DNA from: Chrysomallon squamiferum
Lineage: Eukaryota; Mollusca; Gastropoda; Neomphalida; Peltospiridae
Assembly: GCA_012295275.1 (NCBI GenBank)
Contig: CM022666.1
Span: forward strand, 1,045,001-1,067,500
Direction: 5' to 3'
Length of the DNA stretch: 22,500 bases
Shown in pieces: positions 1 through 9,715 of the stretch (within the stretch, counting starts at the first letter, position 1; each line of letters opens with the position of its first letter). Under the pieces are notes generated by a model. That model searched no databases. It was not told where the DNA came from and worked only from the letters and a program-made list of their open reading frames with translations. The position numbers and the translations under genes are program-made.

Positions 1-235
1 CTGAAGATTATTGTTTAGACTTGTTTCTAAATACACATCATAGATTTTTGTTTAGACTTATTTCTAAATAAATAGATTTTTGTTTAGACTTATTTCTAAA
101 TACACATCGTAGATTATTGTTTAGACTTGTTTTTACACTAGATTATTGTTAAACATAGCTCATAGATTTTAGACTTATTTTTGCTTAGATTTTTGTTTCT
201 TATTTCTAAATACACGTCATATATTATTGTTTAGA
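1..235. repeat. Degenerate minisatellite, about 37-bp unit
   Basis: A motif reading GATTWTTGTTTAGACTT followed by RTTTCTAAATACACATC recurs from the window edge to about 235. The clear copies start near 6, 43, 75 and 112, and further copies are truncated. Spacing varies (37, 32 and 37 bp, then shorter) because copies lose the CACATC end. The array probably continues to the left of the window. It lies upstream of the CASK L27 exon and so is presumably intronic. No coding function is seen. Confidence 0.75.
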
Positions 236-321
236 ATGAGTAACCCAGTAAATTGTGGTTAAACTGTTCTGGTAAATAAGAAAGTTATTTTAATGTAATT
301 TAAAACAAGAAAATAATAGAC

Positions 322-373
322 AAACAACAACAATAATAACAACAACAACAACAACAACAACAACAATAATAAT
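322..373. repeat. AAC/AAT compound microsatellite
   Basis: An uninterrupted mix of AAC and AAT triplets, with a long AAC core, followed by more A/T-rich triplets up to about 410. It sits about 120 bp upstream of the acceptor of the CASK L27 exon. It is low complexity and not coding. Confidence 0.85.
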
Positions 374-493
374 ATAAAAACAACAGTCAATAATACAATA
401 ATAATAAAGGCACACATACAATTTTAAATTATTTGACAAAACGAAACTGTTTTGAAAAACCATCTAAGGGAGATAACTCTGGTTTTCTCCAAG

Positions 494-615
494 GAGCTGT
501 GTCGCAGATACTGGACTCTCTAGAAGACATTCAGTGTCTGGCAGACTGTACAGAACAGGAGAACGAGTTCTTAGAAAGTGTCTTCCAGGATACAAAACTA
601 CACAACCTTCTCAAC
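494..615 (+). CDS. CASK: CASK/lin-2 exon encoding most of the N-terminal L27 domain
   Basis: This internal exon encodes AVSQILDSLEDIQCLADC, then TEQENEFLESVFQDTKLHNL and LN. It matches the start of the first L27 domain of CASK/lin-2; the AVSQ-LDSLE core and the FL-SVFQD-LH-LL pattern are nearly diagnostic for CASK among L27 proteins. The acceptor is the AG at 492-493 after a TCTGGTTTTCTCC tract. The first two bases (GA) complete a codon from the previous exon, which fits the Arg preceding AVSQ in vertebrate CASK. The donor is GTGAGTAC at 616, in phase 0. An open frame extends upstream to about 433 without an ATG, but that part is better read as intron. CASK is a cytoplasmic MAGUK scaffold at synapses and cell junctions; its L27N domain pairs with the L27 of SAP97/Dlg. 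The kinase-like domain must lie upstream, and the PDZ, SH3 and guanylate-kinase-like domains downstream, of this window. Confidence 0.9.
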
Positions 616-1752
616 GTGAGTACCCAGTTTGTGTTATCCCTACAGCTTCAAGTTGCGTTTAGTTGCTTTTTAGAAAAAATCGGAACAGCTGTAAATACGA
701 AGAATTTGTTGTATTTGTCAAATTTATTCTGAGAGATGTTTTTTTTTTAAATCTGAATTTAAATCTGAAATGTTTATTTATCTCTGTCAGTGTTTTATTG
801 TAAAGATTCCCTTTCTTGTTTGATTTATTATTATTATTATTATAATTTTTATTATTATTATTATTATTATTTTTATTTTTATTTATTTATTTATTTATTT
901 ATTCATTTTTCGACCTAATATATATAAATTATTAATAATGTTTTTTCATGTTATTTTTAAATCTAAGTTCATTTTTCTGTCAGTTTAATGCTTGAAAAAG
1001 AAATTAAAATCACTACAAATTATGAAAAGAAAATTATTATTACAACATCCTTTTGTTTCATGTATTACTGGAATGACACTTAATTAACATTTATATAAAA
1101 CCATTTTAAAATGAAGATTTGTCATAAGGCTTTTAAGATATTTTGGATTTGCAAAAGTTAATTTTTAGGAAGTTCTCATATATATTTATGTATCTAACTT
1201 GACAAAAACATAAAATTGCTGAACTTTGTTTTTTAATTTATGTATTGTTTATTTATTTAGTATTATTATTATTATTATTATTAATGATACTATTATTGTT
1301 AATACACTGTTAGAAGAAGATATTCTTTATAGCTGGGAATATTGTTCAGATCAACAACAGAATTTGATATATTTAAAAAAAAAATGTTCCTTCTTTTCAT
1401 CAAGATACTAGTTTAGTTTCAAAAGAAGACTGAATATTTTTTAATTTTTAATACAAATTAACAAACAAACAAACACCCTAAAACTACTAACAAGCAAAAC
1501 AATTTTAAATTAAATGAATTGATAAACAAACAAAAAAGTCTCTGTCATTACTAAAAATTTTACAATTATTTTATTTATTTTAATATTATATTAAATAAAC
1601 TGTAAATATAATTACATTACTAATTATTAATGAGAATGTTTTTTTTTTTTCATTTCTTAAAAAAATGTATTTATTTTATTTTTTATGATAAATCACTATT
1701 TTTATTACAAAAAGAAAACATTAAACTGAGTTGTCTCCCTTCCTCTACACAG
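616..1752 (+). other. Intron between the two L27 exons, AT-rich spacer
   Basis: The stretch begins with the GTGAGT donor and ends with a textbook acceptor, TTGTCTCCCTTCCTCTACACAG. The interior holds ATT/TTTA microsatellites at about 824-908 and 1260-1283 and long A/T runs. No exon, RNA gene or mobile element is recognised inside it. Confidence 0.6.
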
Positions 1753-1809
1753 GAACGGGAGTTCTTAGAAAACTTGTTTCAAGACCCCAAATTTCATGCT
1801 TTGTTGGAT
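1753..1809 (+). CDS. CASK: Duplicated CASK L27 mini-exon (19 codons)
   Basis: This 57-nt phase 0-0 exon encodes EREFLENLFQDPKFHALLD, a paralogue of the last 19 residues of the exon ending at 615 (12 of 19 identical by eye). It follows a strong polypyrimidine tract and CACAG. Its donor GTGAGTAC is identical over eight bases to that of the first exon. Hand-aligned DNA identity is 32 of 57, lower than protein identity, and most conserved codons differ at the third base, so the copy looks old and held by selection on protein. If spliced after the first exon it adds a second helix-like L27 segment in frame. An alternative is a longer 95-nt form from 1715 (acceptor AG at 1713-1714), which has the same phases as the first exon and could replace it; its upstream residues (ENIKLSCLPSSTQ) only weakly resemble the first copy. 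A dead exon is possible but the frame is clean. Confidence 0.7.
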
Positions 1810-2224
1810 GTGAGTACTGAATGCATAGGCCTAGATGTTATATACTCGAATGACCTACTTATTATTTCACACCTAGACTTTATTTTGGTTGACATGTGCA
1901 TTTTTTTATACTAGACTGTATTCCATTGATCATTTTTTTTTTTCCTGATTTTTTTTTTATTATTATAATTTTTTTCTTCCTCTTAATTAATTTAAAAACC
2001 TATAGAGTTTATATCCATTTGTTTTGTTATACCCATTATTTGCAGTTGTTAGAGAAAGTGGACAGAGGTGTTTAGCAGTTATTTAGTTCAGAGATATCTG
2101 TTGGTGTGGTTTTACCCATCGATAACACATAGTTTAATTAATGTGATTTTTGTCTTTAATATGTTTTGTTTGGACTAGCATCATGATGTATTAAAATTAA
2201 TGATCACTCATATTATATAATGTC

Positions 2225-2226
<2 letters not shown>

Positions 2227-2266
<40 letters not shown>
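2227..2266. repeat. (ATT)n microsatellite
   Basis: About 13 uninterrupted ATT triplets. Confidence 0.95.
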
Positions 2267-2268
<2 letters not shown>

Positions 2269-2733
2269 CGCATTATGACATACTGCAGTTATTAGTCTAT
2301 GTATTACTATAATTATTGAAGAAGTCAAAACGGCATCATGATATATTCTTGGTATTAGTCTCTATCTCTCTCTCTTTCTCTTTCTCTCTCTCTTTCTCTC
2401 TCTAAATCTGTCTATCTTTGAAACACTGATATTCTCTGTCTGTGTCTGTTTTTTAAGAGATATTGACATCATAGTATATTATAAACATGATCTGTTCATT
2501 ATTATTATTATTATTACCAAAGTTAAAACTATTTTTGGTGATAATGAGAAAATTATTGATCCATAAAACATATCTTGTGATTACTGAAACATACTGCTTA
2601 GAATAATAATAAGAATAGTAATAATAATAATAACAACAATAATAATAGTAATTAAAATTGTAAACTATTTTAATTAAAAACAAATATATTACTAAATGTA
2701 ATATTAAATAATATATCTCTACTTTGTCTTGCA

Positions 2734-2762
<29 letters not shown>
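2734..2762. repeat. (AC)n microsatellite
   Basis: About 14 uninterrupted AC dinucleotides. Confidence 0.95.
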
Positions 2763-2766
<4 letters not shown>

Positions 2767-3535
2767 TCCAGGTTTTCACATAATCAGAAGAATTATATAT
2801 GACAGCAGTACATCGTGTATGTTGTGAGTCATTTTCCATGAAACTCCTTCATCTAATACCTAACCACTTAGTCATAATGGATTCTTTGTGTTTCCATGGG
2901 TTTGGATTTTTGTTTTTTTATTACATATAGCTACAGACTAGACAAAATGCATGGCATGCAGACATATTTTGTATCTAGTGATCAATACAAATGTATAATC
3001 AGTGATATTGGAAATTGATTTTATTATAAAAAATAGAAAATAGGTTTTTAATATTATTAAAATGAACAGTTTTTTGGTGTTTGTCTTTTTCATATATATT
3101 TTCTAATATTATAATAATTTGTTATTGTTGTCATTATTATCATCATCATGTCATCATTAATAATAATAATATATTATACTTAGTACTGCAGCTATTTCAT
3201 TTTCAGAAATAATATTAAAATATAATTATTCTGATCTAATCATGCATGCTTATAAATAATATTTGTTTTTCAGGTCTTGATATACAATATGTTAATTTGT
3301 AAATAACATATATTTAATATAGTTTACATGAGAAATATTTTTTTATGTTTTTGTTGTTTTAAGGAATGGAGTAAAATTAAATATGTATTTGAATTTCTTT
3401 TTATTTATTTATTTATTTATTTATTTTAACTGAGAAATGTTAAAGAATTTAATATAGACTTGTATTAAAAAAGTAACCCCCCCAAAATGTTGTATGTTCA
3501 GATGTTTAATACAAATATTAAATTGAATGTAAAAG

Positions 3536-4040
3536 ATGGTTAACTCAGATTTGTCCTAACCTCAGGACAAAGAGGTCACATTTACAACCACCTCATGGTT
3601 AAACACCCATTTGCTGCAACAGACTGGCTTCCCACTTTTCAAAGCCTCTAAAATAATGTCTAGTCAGATCTGTAAACAGCTGTACACAATTATGATTTAT
3701 TTCATTTCAGTCTAGACTCCCAGTCTAAATGTAGCCAAAGATATCAAGCTAGATTAAGACTGAATATCAGTGCAGATTCTGAAAATCACCATCTCTGTTT
3801 GCATTGAATGTAAATTTAAAAAAAGTGCTGAGCAACCTGGGCTTTTCAAACCTGATTAAAATTCATCTGCAACAGCTGTTTCAATTGGCTAATCTCAAGA
3901 GCATACTTGTGTCACGGTGCTTTTATTAGGAATGCTGTGATTTGTCGAGAAGTGGCTGCCTTATTGTGATTGGTTGGAGACGAGTGTGACTGCAATCATA
4001 CTTGATGTGGTGACAGTAAAGTTTTATTAAATCATGTTCT
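3536..4040. other. Balanced-composition island, candidate regulatory element
   Basis: About 500 bp with few homopolymer runs and much higher G+C than its flanks. It contains a perfect 8-bp inverted repeat with a 6-nt loop (TTTGTCCT at 3550-3557 and AGGACAAA at 3564-3571), which overlaps a direct repeat AGGACA-AAG-AGGTCA. It also has CAGCTG E-boxes and ATTGG (CCAAT-type) motifs. An acceptor-like TTTCATTTCAG ends near 3710, but no frame after it reaches a convincing donor. Being a conserved non-coding element is inference from composition only. Confidence 0.3.
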
Positions 4041-4117
4041 ATCAGTGTATTCTTTGTGAATAGCCTTCCTGGCTTTGTCTGAGAATTTTCATCAGTATTT
4101 CATGATTTGCATGTTTA

Positions 4118-5084
4118 TTGCAGTCTCTTCTCTTTTGTTCTTTGCCTTCTCTTTCTGTCTTTCTTTTTTTTTCCTTTCCTGTTCTTGTTTTATTTTTTAA
4201 AACTTTGTTTTAAAAATACTTTTCTTCTTGTTTAAAAAAATAACAACAATAATAATAAAAAAAAAAACCATTTGATGAAATTTGTCTATTTAATTTCTGC
4301 TTATTATTTTCTTATAATTATGTATCTTTTCAGTTTTTACAGTTAATTAAATTGCAGAATGTAGGAAAATCTGACATTGATTCTGAATAATCTTGATTTT
4401 ATTTTATTTTATTTTATTTTTTTATTTATTTTATTTTTTATTTTATTTTTTTTTATTTTATTTATTTTATTTTATTTTATTTTATTTTATTTTATTTTAT
4501 TTTATTTCATTTTTATTTTTTTATTTTGTTAATATAATTTGTTTTATTTAATTTGTTTTATTTATTTCTAGACGTAAATTTTAAAAGCAGACGTCTTGAA
4601 TAAGATACAGAAATAGAAAATGTCATTAAGATTTTTCAAAACAAATTGATTTTATTGGATGTATGTTGTGCAGATTTTTTTTTGTTGTCATGGGGATCCA
4701 GTTCTAGAATGCAACTTTTATAAAATATTTTTATATAGGAACTGTTCATATTAAGTATTTGCCTTTTGTATTTCGAAGGTTGTTACTGGGTGTTTTATTA
4801 TTTTTATTTTTAACTTTTATTATTATTTATCAAAAAAAAATGAAAAGAAATTTTTTTGGCTCTATTTTGAACAGATACCTTCTAAAACATATTGATTTTT
4901 AAATTAAATACACAAGTCTTTAGACTCAAAACACAAACAAAATTACATCACATTGCTTCATAGGCACGATATTTAAGTTAATTTTTAAAAAAAATGTTAA
5001 AAAAAATTACTGCTGCATTAGCTACTTAATTTGGTCTCCTAAATATATATACATATAATATTTTTTTATTTTTATTTTTATTTT
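4118..5084. other. Pyrimidine-rich then AT-rich intron
   Basis: Starts with a T/C-rich tract (about 4118-4200), followed by A-runs, the TTTTA array described separately, and AT-rich sequence with poly-A and poly-T runs up to about 5084. Nothing coding is seen. Confidence 0.6.
4395..4530. repeat. (TTTTA)n array with TTTA and T-run interruptions
   Basis: A pentanucleotide TTTTA array, most regular in its second half, interrupted by longer T-runs. Simple-sequence expansion in the intron. Confidence 0.9.
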
Positions 5085-5625
5085 AAAAAGAGCAAATAAG
5101 GACTGCTTCACTTGCTCTTCATGTTACCTAACTGGTTGGAGTCTGTATGACAAGTTTTGCCAGCTTAGTGCCACAAGGTTCATTTGCCATTTATAGCCGT
5201 GGGTTAAGTTTGGTCAATTTTCACTCGTTGGACCAGGAAATGTGTTGACTTAATTTTGCGATTCCATCTAAGTTTTGACACGGGCTTCACAGAAAGTGCT
5301 TTTTGTTTGCTTTCTGCATAAGCATGAGACACAAACGAAGATTTATTTGTTACAACACTGTAGACGGTGCATTCTCTCTCTATCTCTCTGCAATGCTGTT
5401 TCCATCTAGCCTGTCTTTTAACCTCTCCCAAAGCAGGGCCAAGTTGTCGTTTTAATCCATGGATGCACAGATTGGTTGGGAGAGTGTATTAAATAGTGAC
5501 GTTTATTCAGTTTGAGAGGACTGCATAGATTTCTCTGATGTGCTATATTGATAATGGACTCTAATGGAGGTGTGCATGTAATCCTTCATTTTCTTATCTC
5601 ATCTACAAACTGCTTTGAGTATTAT
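5085..5625. other. Balanced-composition island, candidate regulatory element
   Basis: About 540 bp with near-balanced base use between AT-rich and repetitive flanks. Motifs seen include TTTATAGCC, GTTAAGTTTGGTCAATTTTC, TAATCC next to an ATGGATGCA-type stretch, GATTGG and TGACGTTTA. A 75-codon open frame on the minus strand (5204-5431) has no recognisable domain and is probably a by-product of the higher complexity. It directly precedes the 41-bp minisatellite. Confidence 0.3.
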
Positions 5626-6375
5626 CATTGTGATGATGTTCTTTGATGTTGTGCCTGATCTGTAATCATTGTGATGATGTTCTTTGAAGTTGTACCTGAT
5701 CTGTAATCATTGTGATGATGTTCTTTGAAGTTGTGCCTGATCTGTAATCATTGTGATGATGTTCTTTGAAGTTGTACCTGTTGTGATGATGTTCTTTGAA
5801 GTTGTATCTGATCTATAAACATTGTGATGATATTCTTTGAATTTGTACCTCATCTATAATAACTGGGATGATGTTCTTTGAAGTTGTACCTGTTGTGATG
5901 ATGTTCTTTGAAGTTGTACCTGATCTGTAAACATTGTGATGATGTTCTTTGAAGTTGTACCTGATCTTTAATCGTGATAATGTTCTTTGAAGTTGTACCT
6001 AATCTATAATCACTGGGATGATGTGTTTTAAAGTTGTACCTGATCTATAATCATTGTGATGACATTCTTTGAAGTTGTACCTGATCTATAATTATTTGAT
6101 GATGTTCTTCGATGTAGTATCTGATCTATAATCACTGGGATGATGTTCTTTGAAGTTGTACCTGATCTATAATCATTTGATTATGTTCTTTGAAGTTGTA
6201 CCTGAACTATAATCATTTGATGATGTTCTTTGATGTAGTATCTGATCTATAGTCACTTTAATTATGTTCTTTGAAGTAGTACCTGAACTATAATCATTTG
6301 ATGATGTTCTTTGATGTAGTATCTGATCTATAATCACTGTAATGATGTTCTTTGAAGTAGTAACTGATCTGTATT
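5626..6375. repeat. Minisatellite, 40-41-bp unit, about 19 copies
   Basis: The core GATGATGTTCTTTGAAGTTG, followed by TACCTGATCTRTAATCAYTG, repeats with GTTCTTTG-type starts at 5638, 5679, 5720, 5761, 5791, 5832, 5873, 5903, 5944, 5982, 6023, 6064, 6104, 6145, 6185, 6225, 6266, 6306 and 6347. Two copies carry the same 11-bp deletion (30-bp spacing at 5761-5791 and 5873-5903), so a 112-bp segment was itself duplicated. The distal part alternates 40- and 41-bp units, giving an 81-bp dimer period. Confidence 0.95.
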
Positions 6376-6436
6376 TAGTGTGGTTTGCAATATTTACCTA
6401 ATCTATAATCATGGACCTGGTAAAAGGTTTTGAGAA

Positions 6437-6800
6437 AAATGGTCAGAGCATTGGTGGAAATCAGTAACTGGATTAATAGAAACTAGTATTGAGGATTTGT
6501 GTAAAATAGTAAAAGGATTTGTTGAAATCAGTAAAAGGGATAGTGGAATTCAGTAAGAAGGATGCAGGTTATTAGTAAAAGGATTTATTGAAACTAGTGT
6601 TAGGGACTGTGTGAGGCAATAAAAGGATTTGATGAAATCAGTAAAAGGATTTGTTGAAATCAGTAAAAGGATTTGATGAAATCAGTAAAAGGATTTGTTG
6701 AAATCAGTAAAAGGGATAGTGGAACTAATGAATGGAACAGTGGAATGCAGTAAAATAAATACTGGAAAATGAAGAAGGATTGTATTGAAACCAATATGGA
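6437..6800. repeat. Minisatellite, 22-bp unit with 44-bp dimer
   Basis: Units of the form AAAAGGATTTG(T/A)TGAAATCAG plus T occur at 22-bp spacing at 6621, 6643, 6665, 6687 and 6709, with the GATGA and GTTGA variants alternating (44-bp dimer). An isolated copy lies at 6512. Flanking sequence to about 6800 is made of diverged relatives (for example GGGATAGTGGAATTCAGTAA). The array abuts the 41-bp minisatellite with only a short gap. Confidence 0.85.
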
Positions 6801-6875
6801 GAATTGCAGAAAACAGTGGTAAAAAGAATAATTACTGTCTTATTGTGTTTCATTAAATTTTAAGATTTTTCTTTG

Positions 6876-6876
6876 A

Positions 6877-6908
<32 letters not shown>

Positions 6909-7083
6909 GCAGAAAAAGAATATTGAATATTTATTTAAAATAACCCCGAAAAACAACACATCTAAAGTAAAATAAATAAATAAATAAATAAATAAAATAA
7001 TGAATACAAAAGAAATACAAATTTTGAAAACGTTAAACTTAATGCTCTTTATTAAAAAAAAAAAAAAAAAAAAATATATATAC

Positions 7084-7110
<27 letters not shown>
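6876..7110. repeat. A-run/(AT)n/(AAAT)n low-complexity cluster
   Basis: Contains an A-run plus (AT)n at 6876-6907, (AAAT)n at 6968-7000, and a long A-run followed by (AT)n at about 7050-7110. The sequence between them is AT-rich. Confidence 0.85.
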
Positions 7111-7115
<5 letters not shown>

Positions 7116-7163
7116 AAAAAAAAAGAATGAACAGTGAAACCAAAGGTATGTTTTTTTTTTTCT

Positions 7164-7410
7164 GTTTAAATCGCTGCACTCAGCAAATGGATGTGATGAC
7201 TGTAAAGTATAGGATTCTAATCTTTGGCTTTAATTTGCATGGTGGAATGTTGTGTCGGGTTCATTGATTGAACGCCCTGCTTTTATCACTGTTAGCATCC
7301 TTATCTGTTTGTTATGAAAACTACTGCATCATTAATTACCAGATGCCACCCTGGAGCTGCAAATTAACCTTTTAATGATGAAGTCTGCCACCAGATCAGG
7401 TAGTTATTGT
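7164..7410. other. Balanced-composition island with homeodomain-like sites
   Basis: About 250 bp of complex sequence in very AT-rich flanks. It contains CATTAATTACCAGATGCC (a TAATTA core next to a CAGATG E-box), TTAATGATGAAG, CTTATCTG (GATA site on the other strand), ATTTGCATGG (octamer-like) and AATTAACC. Clustered homeodomain, E-box and GATA motifs resemble a developmental enhancer, but this is inference from motifs that occur by chance in AT-rich DNA. Confidence 0.35.
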
Positions 7411-8103
7411 GGGGGTTTTTGGGTGTTTTTTAAAGATGTACTGTATGTTGTAGAGGACTGAATGTTGCAAATAGGTAGGAAGTAGTATACAAAAATGGAA
7501 AATATTGAGATTTTTTTTTTTGGAATTGAGGTTGTGGGGAAGGATTTATGAATATATTTCATAATTATTTTTTTTTTTTTTTATGTTTTGAATTATATGA
7601 TAGGGAAGAACTGATGATGACATGAATAATATTCATAATTTTTTACTTTTATATGTTTTAAATTAGACGAGAGTAAAGAATTGGAAAGAACTTGATTTTA
7701 TACATATATATAGATAGTTGGAATTATCTTTGGGGAAAGAATTTGTGATAATATTATTATTATTCATTTTTATCTCTGGAAGGGTGCTTTGACAATTAAT
7801 ACTTACTAGTTTATTAAATTAGCAAATGATGAATTAACCATAATAATATTCATTATTCAAGTTTATTTCTTGAAACAGGAAACTATGAAATATCATTATT
7901 CTTGAAAACAGATATTATTATTTTGATCTTGGTAAGGAAAGAAGTATTTCCAAAACCACTGGTTGTTCTTGACTCTCTTGTATTTGTGTGTGAAAAATAA
8001 TTTTTAATGATTTATTTTATTCTTATTTTTTTATGTTTGATAGCAGGGAAGGCAGATGGATTTAAGATAATAATACTCTTAGTTTTTTGGGTGTTGTCTT
8101 GTG

Positions 8104-8104
<1 letters not shown>
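7411..8104. other. AT-rich intron, nothing recognised
   Basis: Contains T-runs (about 7509-7520 and 7570-7582) and loosely repeated short phrases (TTCATAATT, GGGAAAGAA/GGGGAAAGAATT) suggesting an old diverged repeat. No gene or RNA is seen. Confidence 0.5.
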
Positions 8105-8176
<72 letters not shown>

Positions 8177-8184
8177 GCTCACAC
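8105..8184. repeat. (AC)n microsatellite
   Basis: About 35 AC dinucleotides, with a short imperfect end (ACGCACGCTCACACAC). Open frames here translate only to His-Thr repeats and are not genes. Confidence 0.97.
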
Positions 8185-8464
8185 ACTTTTGTATTCAACT
8201 GAGGATGAAGAAATAAGGAATTAAAAATCTTAACTTTCTTATGATGTCAGCCATCAAAGGAAGGATAAAAGTATTGTCATTTTTCTTTTCTTTCTTACTT
8301 TCTTTCATTTTTTTTTTTCTTCTGAAGGATCTTGGAAGTAATATATTGATATTCTATTCCTGGCTCTAATGTTTGTTATCAAAGAAGGGAAAATATAAAT
8401 AAAAATATTGTACTTTTTTTAATATAAATTGAGCTTCTTATACTTAGTATCAAAGAAGTATTAT

Positions 8465-8510
8465 GGTGATGATGATGATGATGATAACAACAACAGCAGC
8501 AACAATAATG
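8465..8510. repeat. GAT/AAC/AGC compound microsatellite
   Basis: A GAT run followed by AAC, AGC and AAT triplets. Confidence 0.8.
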
Positions 8511-8646
8511 AATTGAAACTAAAATATTTATGTCTGAATATTTTAAATATTTTCTTTTCCTTAAACCATGATGCAAAAAATCCTAACAAATAGGGAAAGA
8601 AAAACCATATTATTTTTTAATTAATATATTTTGTATTAATTTGTTC

Positions 8647-8647
<1 letters not shown>

Positions 8648-8723
<76 letters not shown>

Positions 8724-8800
8724 AATAAAAATATTTAAAAAAATAAAAATAAAAATAAAATAAATAAATAAATAAATAAATATAATAATAATAAGAAGAA
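8648..8800. repeat. (AAT)n followed by (AAAT)n array
   Basis: More than 20 AAT triplets, then AAAT tetramers and AAATA/A-run variants. The poly-Ile frames on the minus strand are artefacts of this repeat. Confidence 0.95.
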
Positions 8801-9419
8801 GTAGAAAAAGAAGAAAGATAGAAAGGAACAATGAAGAAGTAGTAAATATTTTTAATAAAAATAATACAATTTTAAAAATCTGTTATTGAAAGATGTATTT
8901 TCTCTGACATGACATTTTGATGGAATTATTAAATTTTTTTTTTTCGTTTTTAATAATATTAATGAAACAAATTGAATTGTAATCTGAAATTGACAGATAC
9001 TGATTCAGAAATATTTTTTTTTAATTATTATTTTAAAAAAAAGATATAAGAAAAGATTTGAAATAGACAAACAATAACTAAATAAATAAAAAAATAAAAA
9101 TCTGAAAGTCCACGATCTAAACAATTTAAGTAAAAAAGAAAAAAGAGAAAGAAAAAAAAGAGAGAGAGAGAGATAGATCAGTTTAAACATTTAGTTTCCT
9201 TAGGAAATTATTTTTATTTATTAATCCTTACATGGGTGCAGTTCTGTTTCTTACAAAATAGGATGAAAAACGGTTACTATTTTATTAGGATTTTAAAAAC
9301 AAAATTTAAAATTATATACTTATTTATTTATTAAAATAATTATAGATAATATATATATTCAGATGATGTAAATATATATATATTAGTAACACAATCATTT
9401 AGCAGAGAGAATACACCTT
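8801..9419. other. AT-rich intron with an A/G-rich tract
   Basis: AT-rich throughout, with an A/G-rich tract at about 9135-9178 that includes a short (AG)n run. No exon or RNA is recognised. Confidence 0.55.
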
Positions 9420-9715
9420 TAAAGTGATTGGCAGTGTTACACAAAAAAGTCATAATATGTAATTAGAGCTGTGATTATGAGCTGTGTCAACTGAAGGTTA
9501 CCACTGACTAGATAGGATTGTCTCACTGTCTGAGAGTAATGCTCAACAGTCTCATCAACTCACACTGTCTGCTCACTGCTCTCAGAATAACACCTGCGAC
9601 AGTGAACAATAGAAAACACAGTCTCCACCTGATATAACATGCGACTAGCAGAAACTGTGGAATATTCTCAAACAGTCAGATGTCATCTGTAGTTATTATC
9701 AGCTGAGGATTTATT
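9420..9715. other. Balanced-composition island with CTCACTGTCT-like repeats
   Basis: About 300 bp of complex sequence. Related short phrases recur (GTCTCACTGTCTGAG, CTCACACTGTCTGCTCACTG, CAACAGTCTCATCAACT, CAAACAGTCAGATG), as in an old tandem repeat or a cluster of similar binding sites. It is followed by long T- and A-runs. No ORF or structural RNA is recognised. Confidence 0.3.

Larger units (their letters stand above)
1811..3535. other. AT-rich intron with microsatellites
   Basis: Contains an ATT tract at 2227-2266, a CT tract at about 2359-2403, ATT at about 2498-2516, mixed AAT/AAC triplets at about 2606-2655, an AC tract at 2734-2762 and a TTTA tract at 3399-3427. Short open frames here are translations of these tracts. 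At about 3272 a T-rich tract plus CAG abuts GTCTTG, a weak juxtaposed splice-site pair. No gene is seen. Confidence 0.7.

Noticed and set aside
433-493. In-frame extension upstream of the CASK L27 exon
   Set aside because: It lacks an ATG (it begins at a TTG) and the reading CTCCAAG|GA gives a good acceptor exactly at the conserved start of the domain, in the phase expected for CASK.
2453-2839. 128-codon open frame on the minus strand
   Set aside because: It is mostly Tyr, Asn and Cys-Val runs from the ATT, AAT and AC microsatellites; it has no domain and no credible start context.
3695-3815. TTTCATTTCAG acceptor followed by about 34 open codons
   Set aside because: No usable donor follows before the stop and the peptide matches nothing recognised.
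5204-5431. 75-codon minus-strand open frame
   Set aside because: No recognisable domain, no splice or promoter support; retained only as part of a composition island.
8007-8216. 69-codon frame with a His-Thr repeat
   Set aside because: Translation of the (AC)n microsatellite.
8610-8831. Poly-Ile minus-strand frame
   Set aside because: Translation of the (AAT)n/(AAAT)n array.
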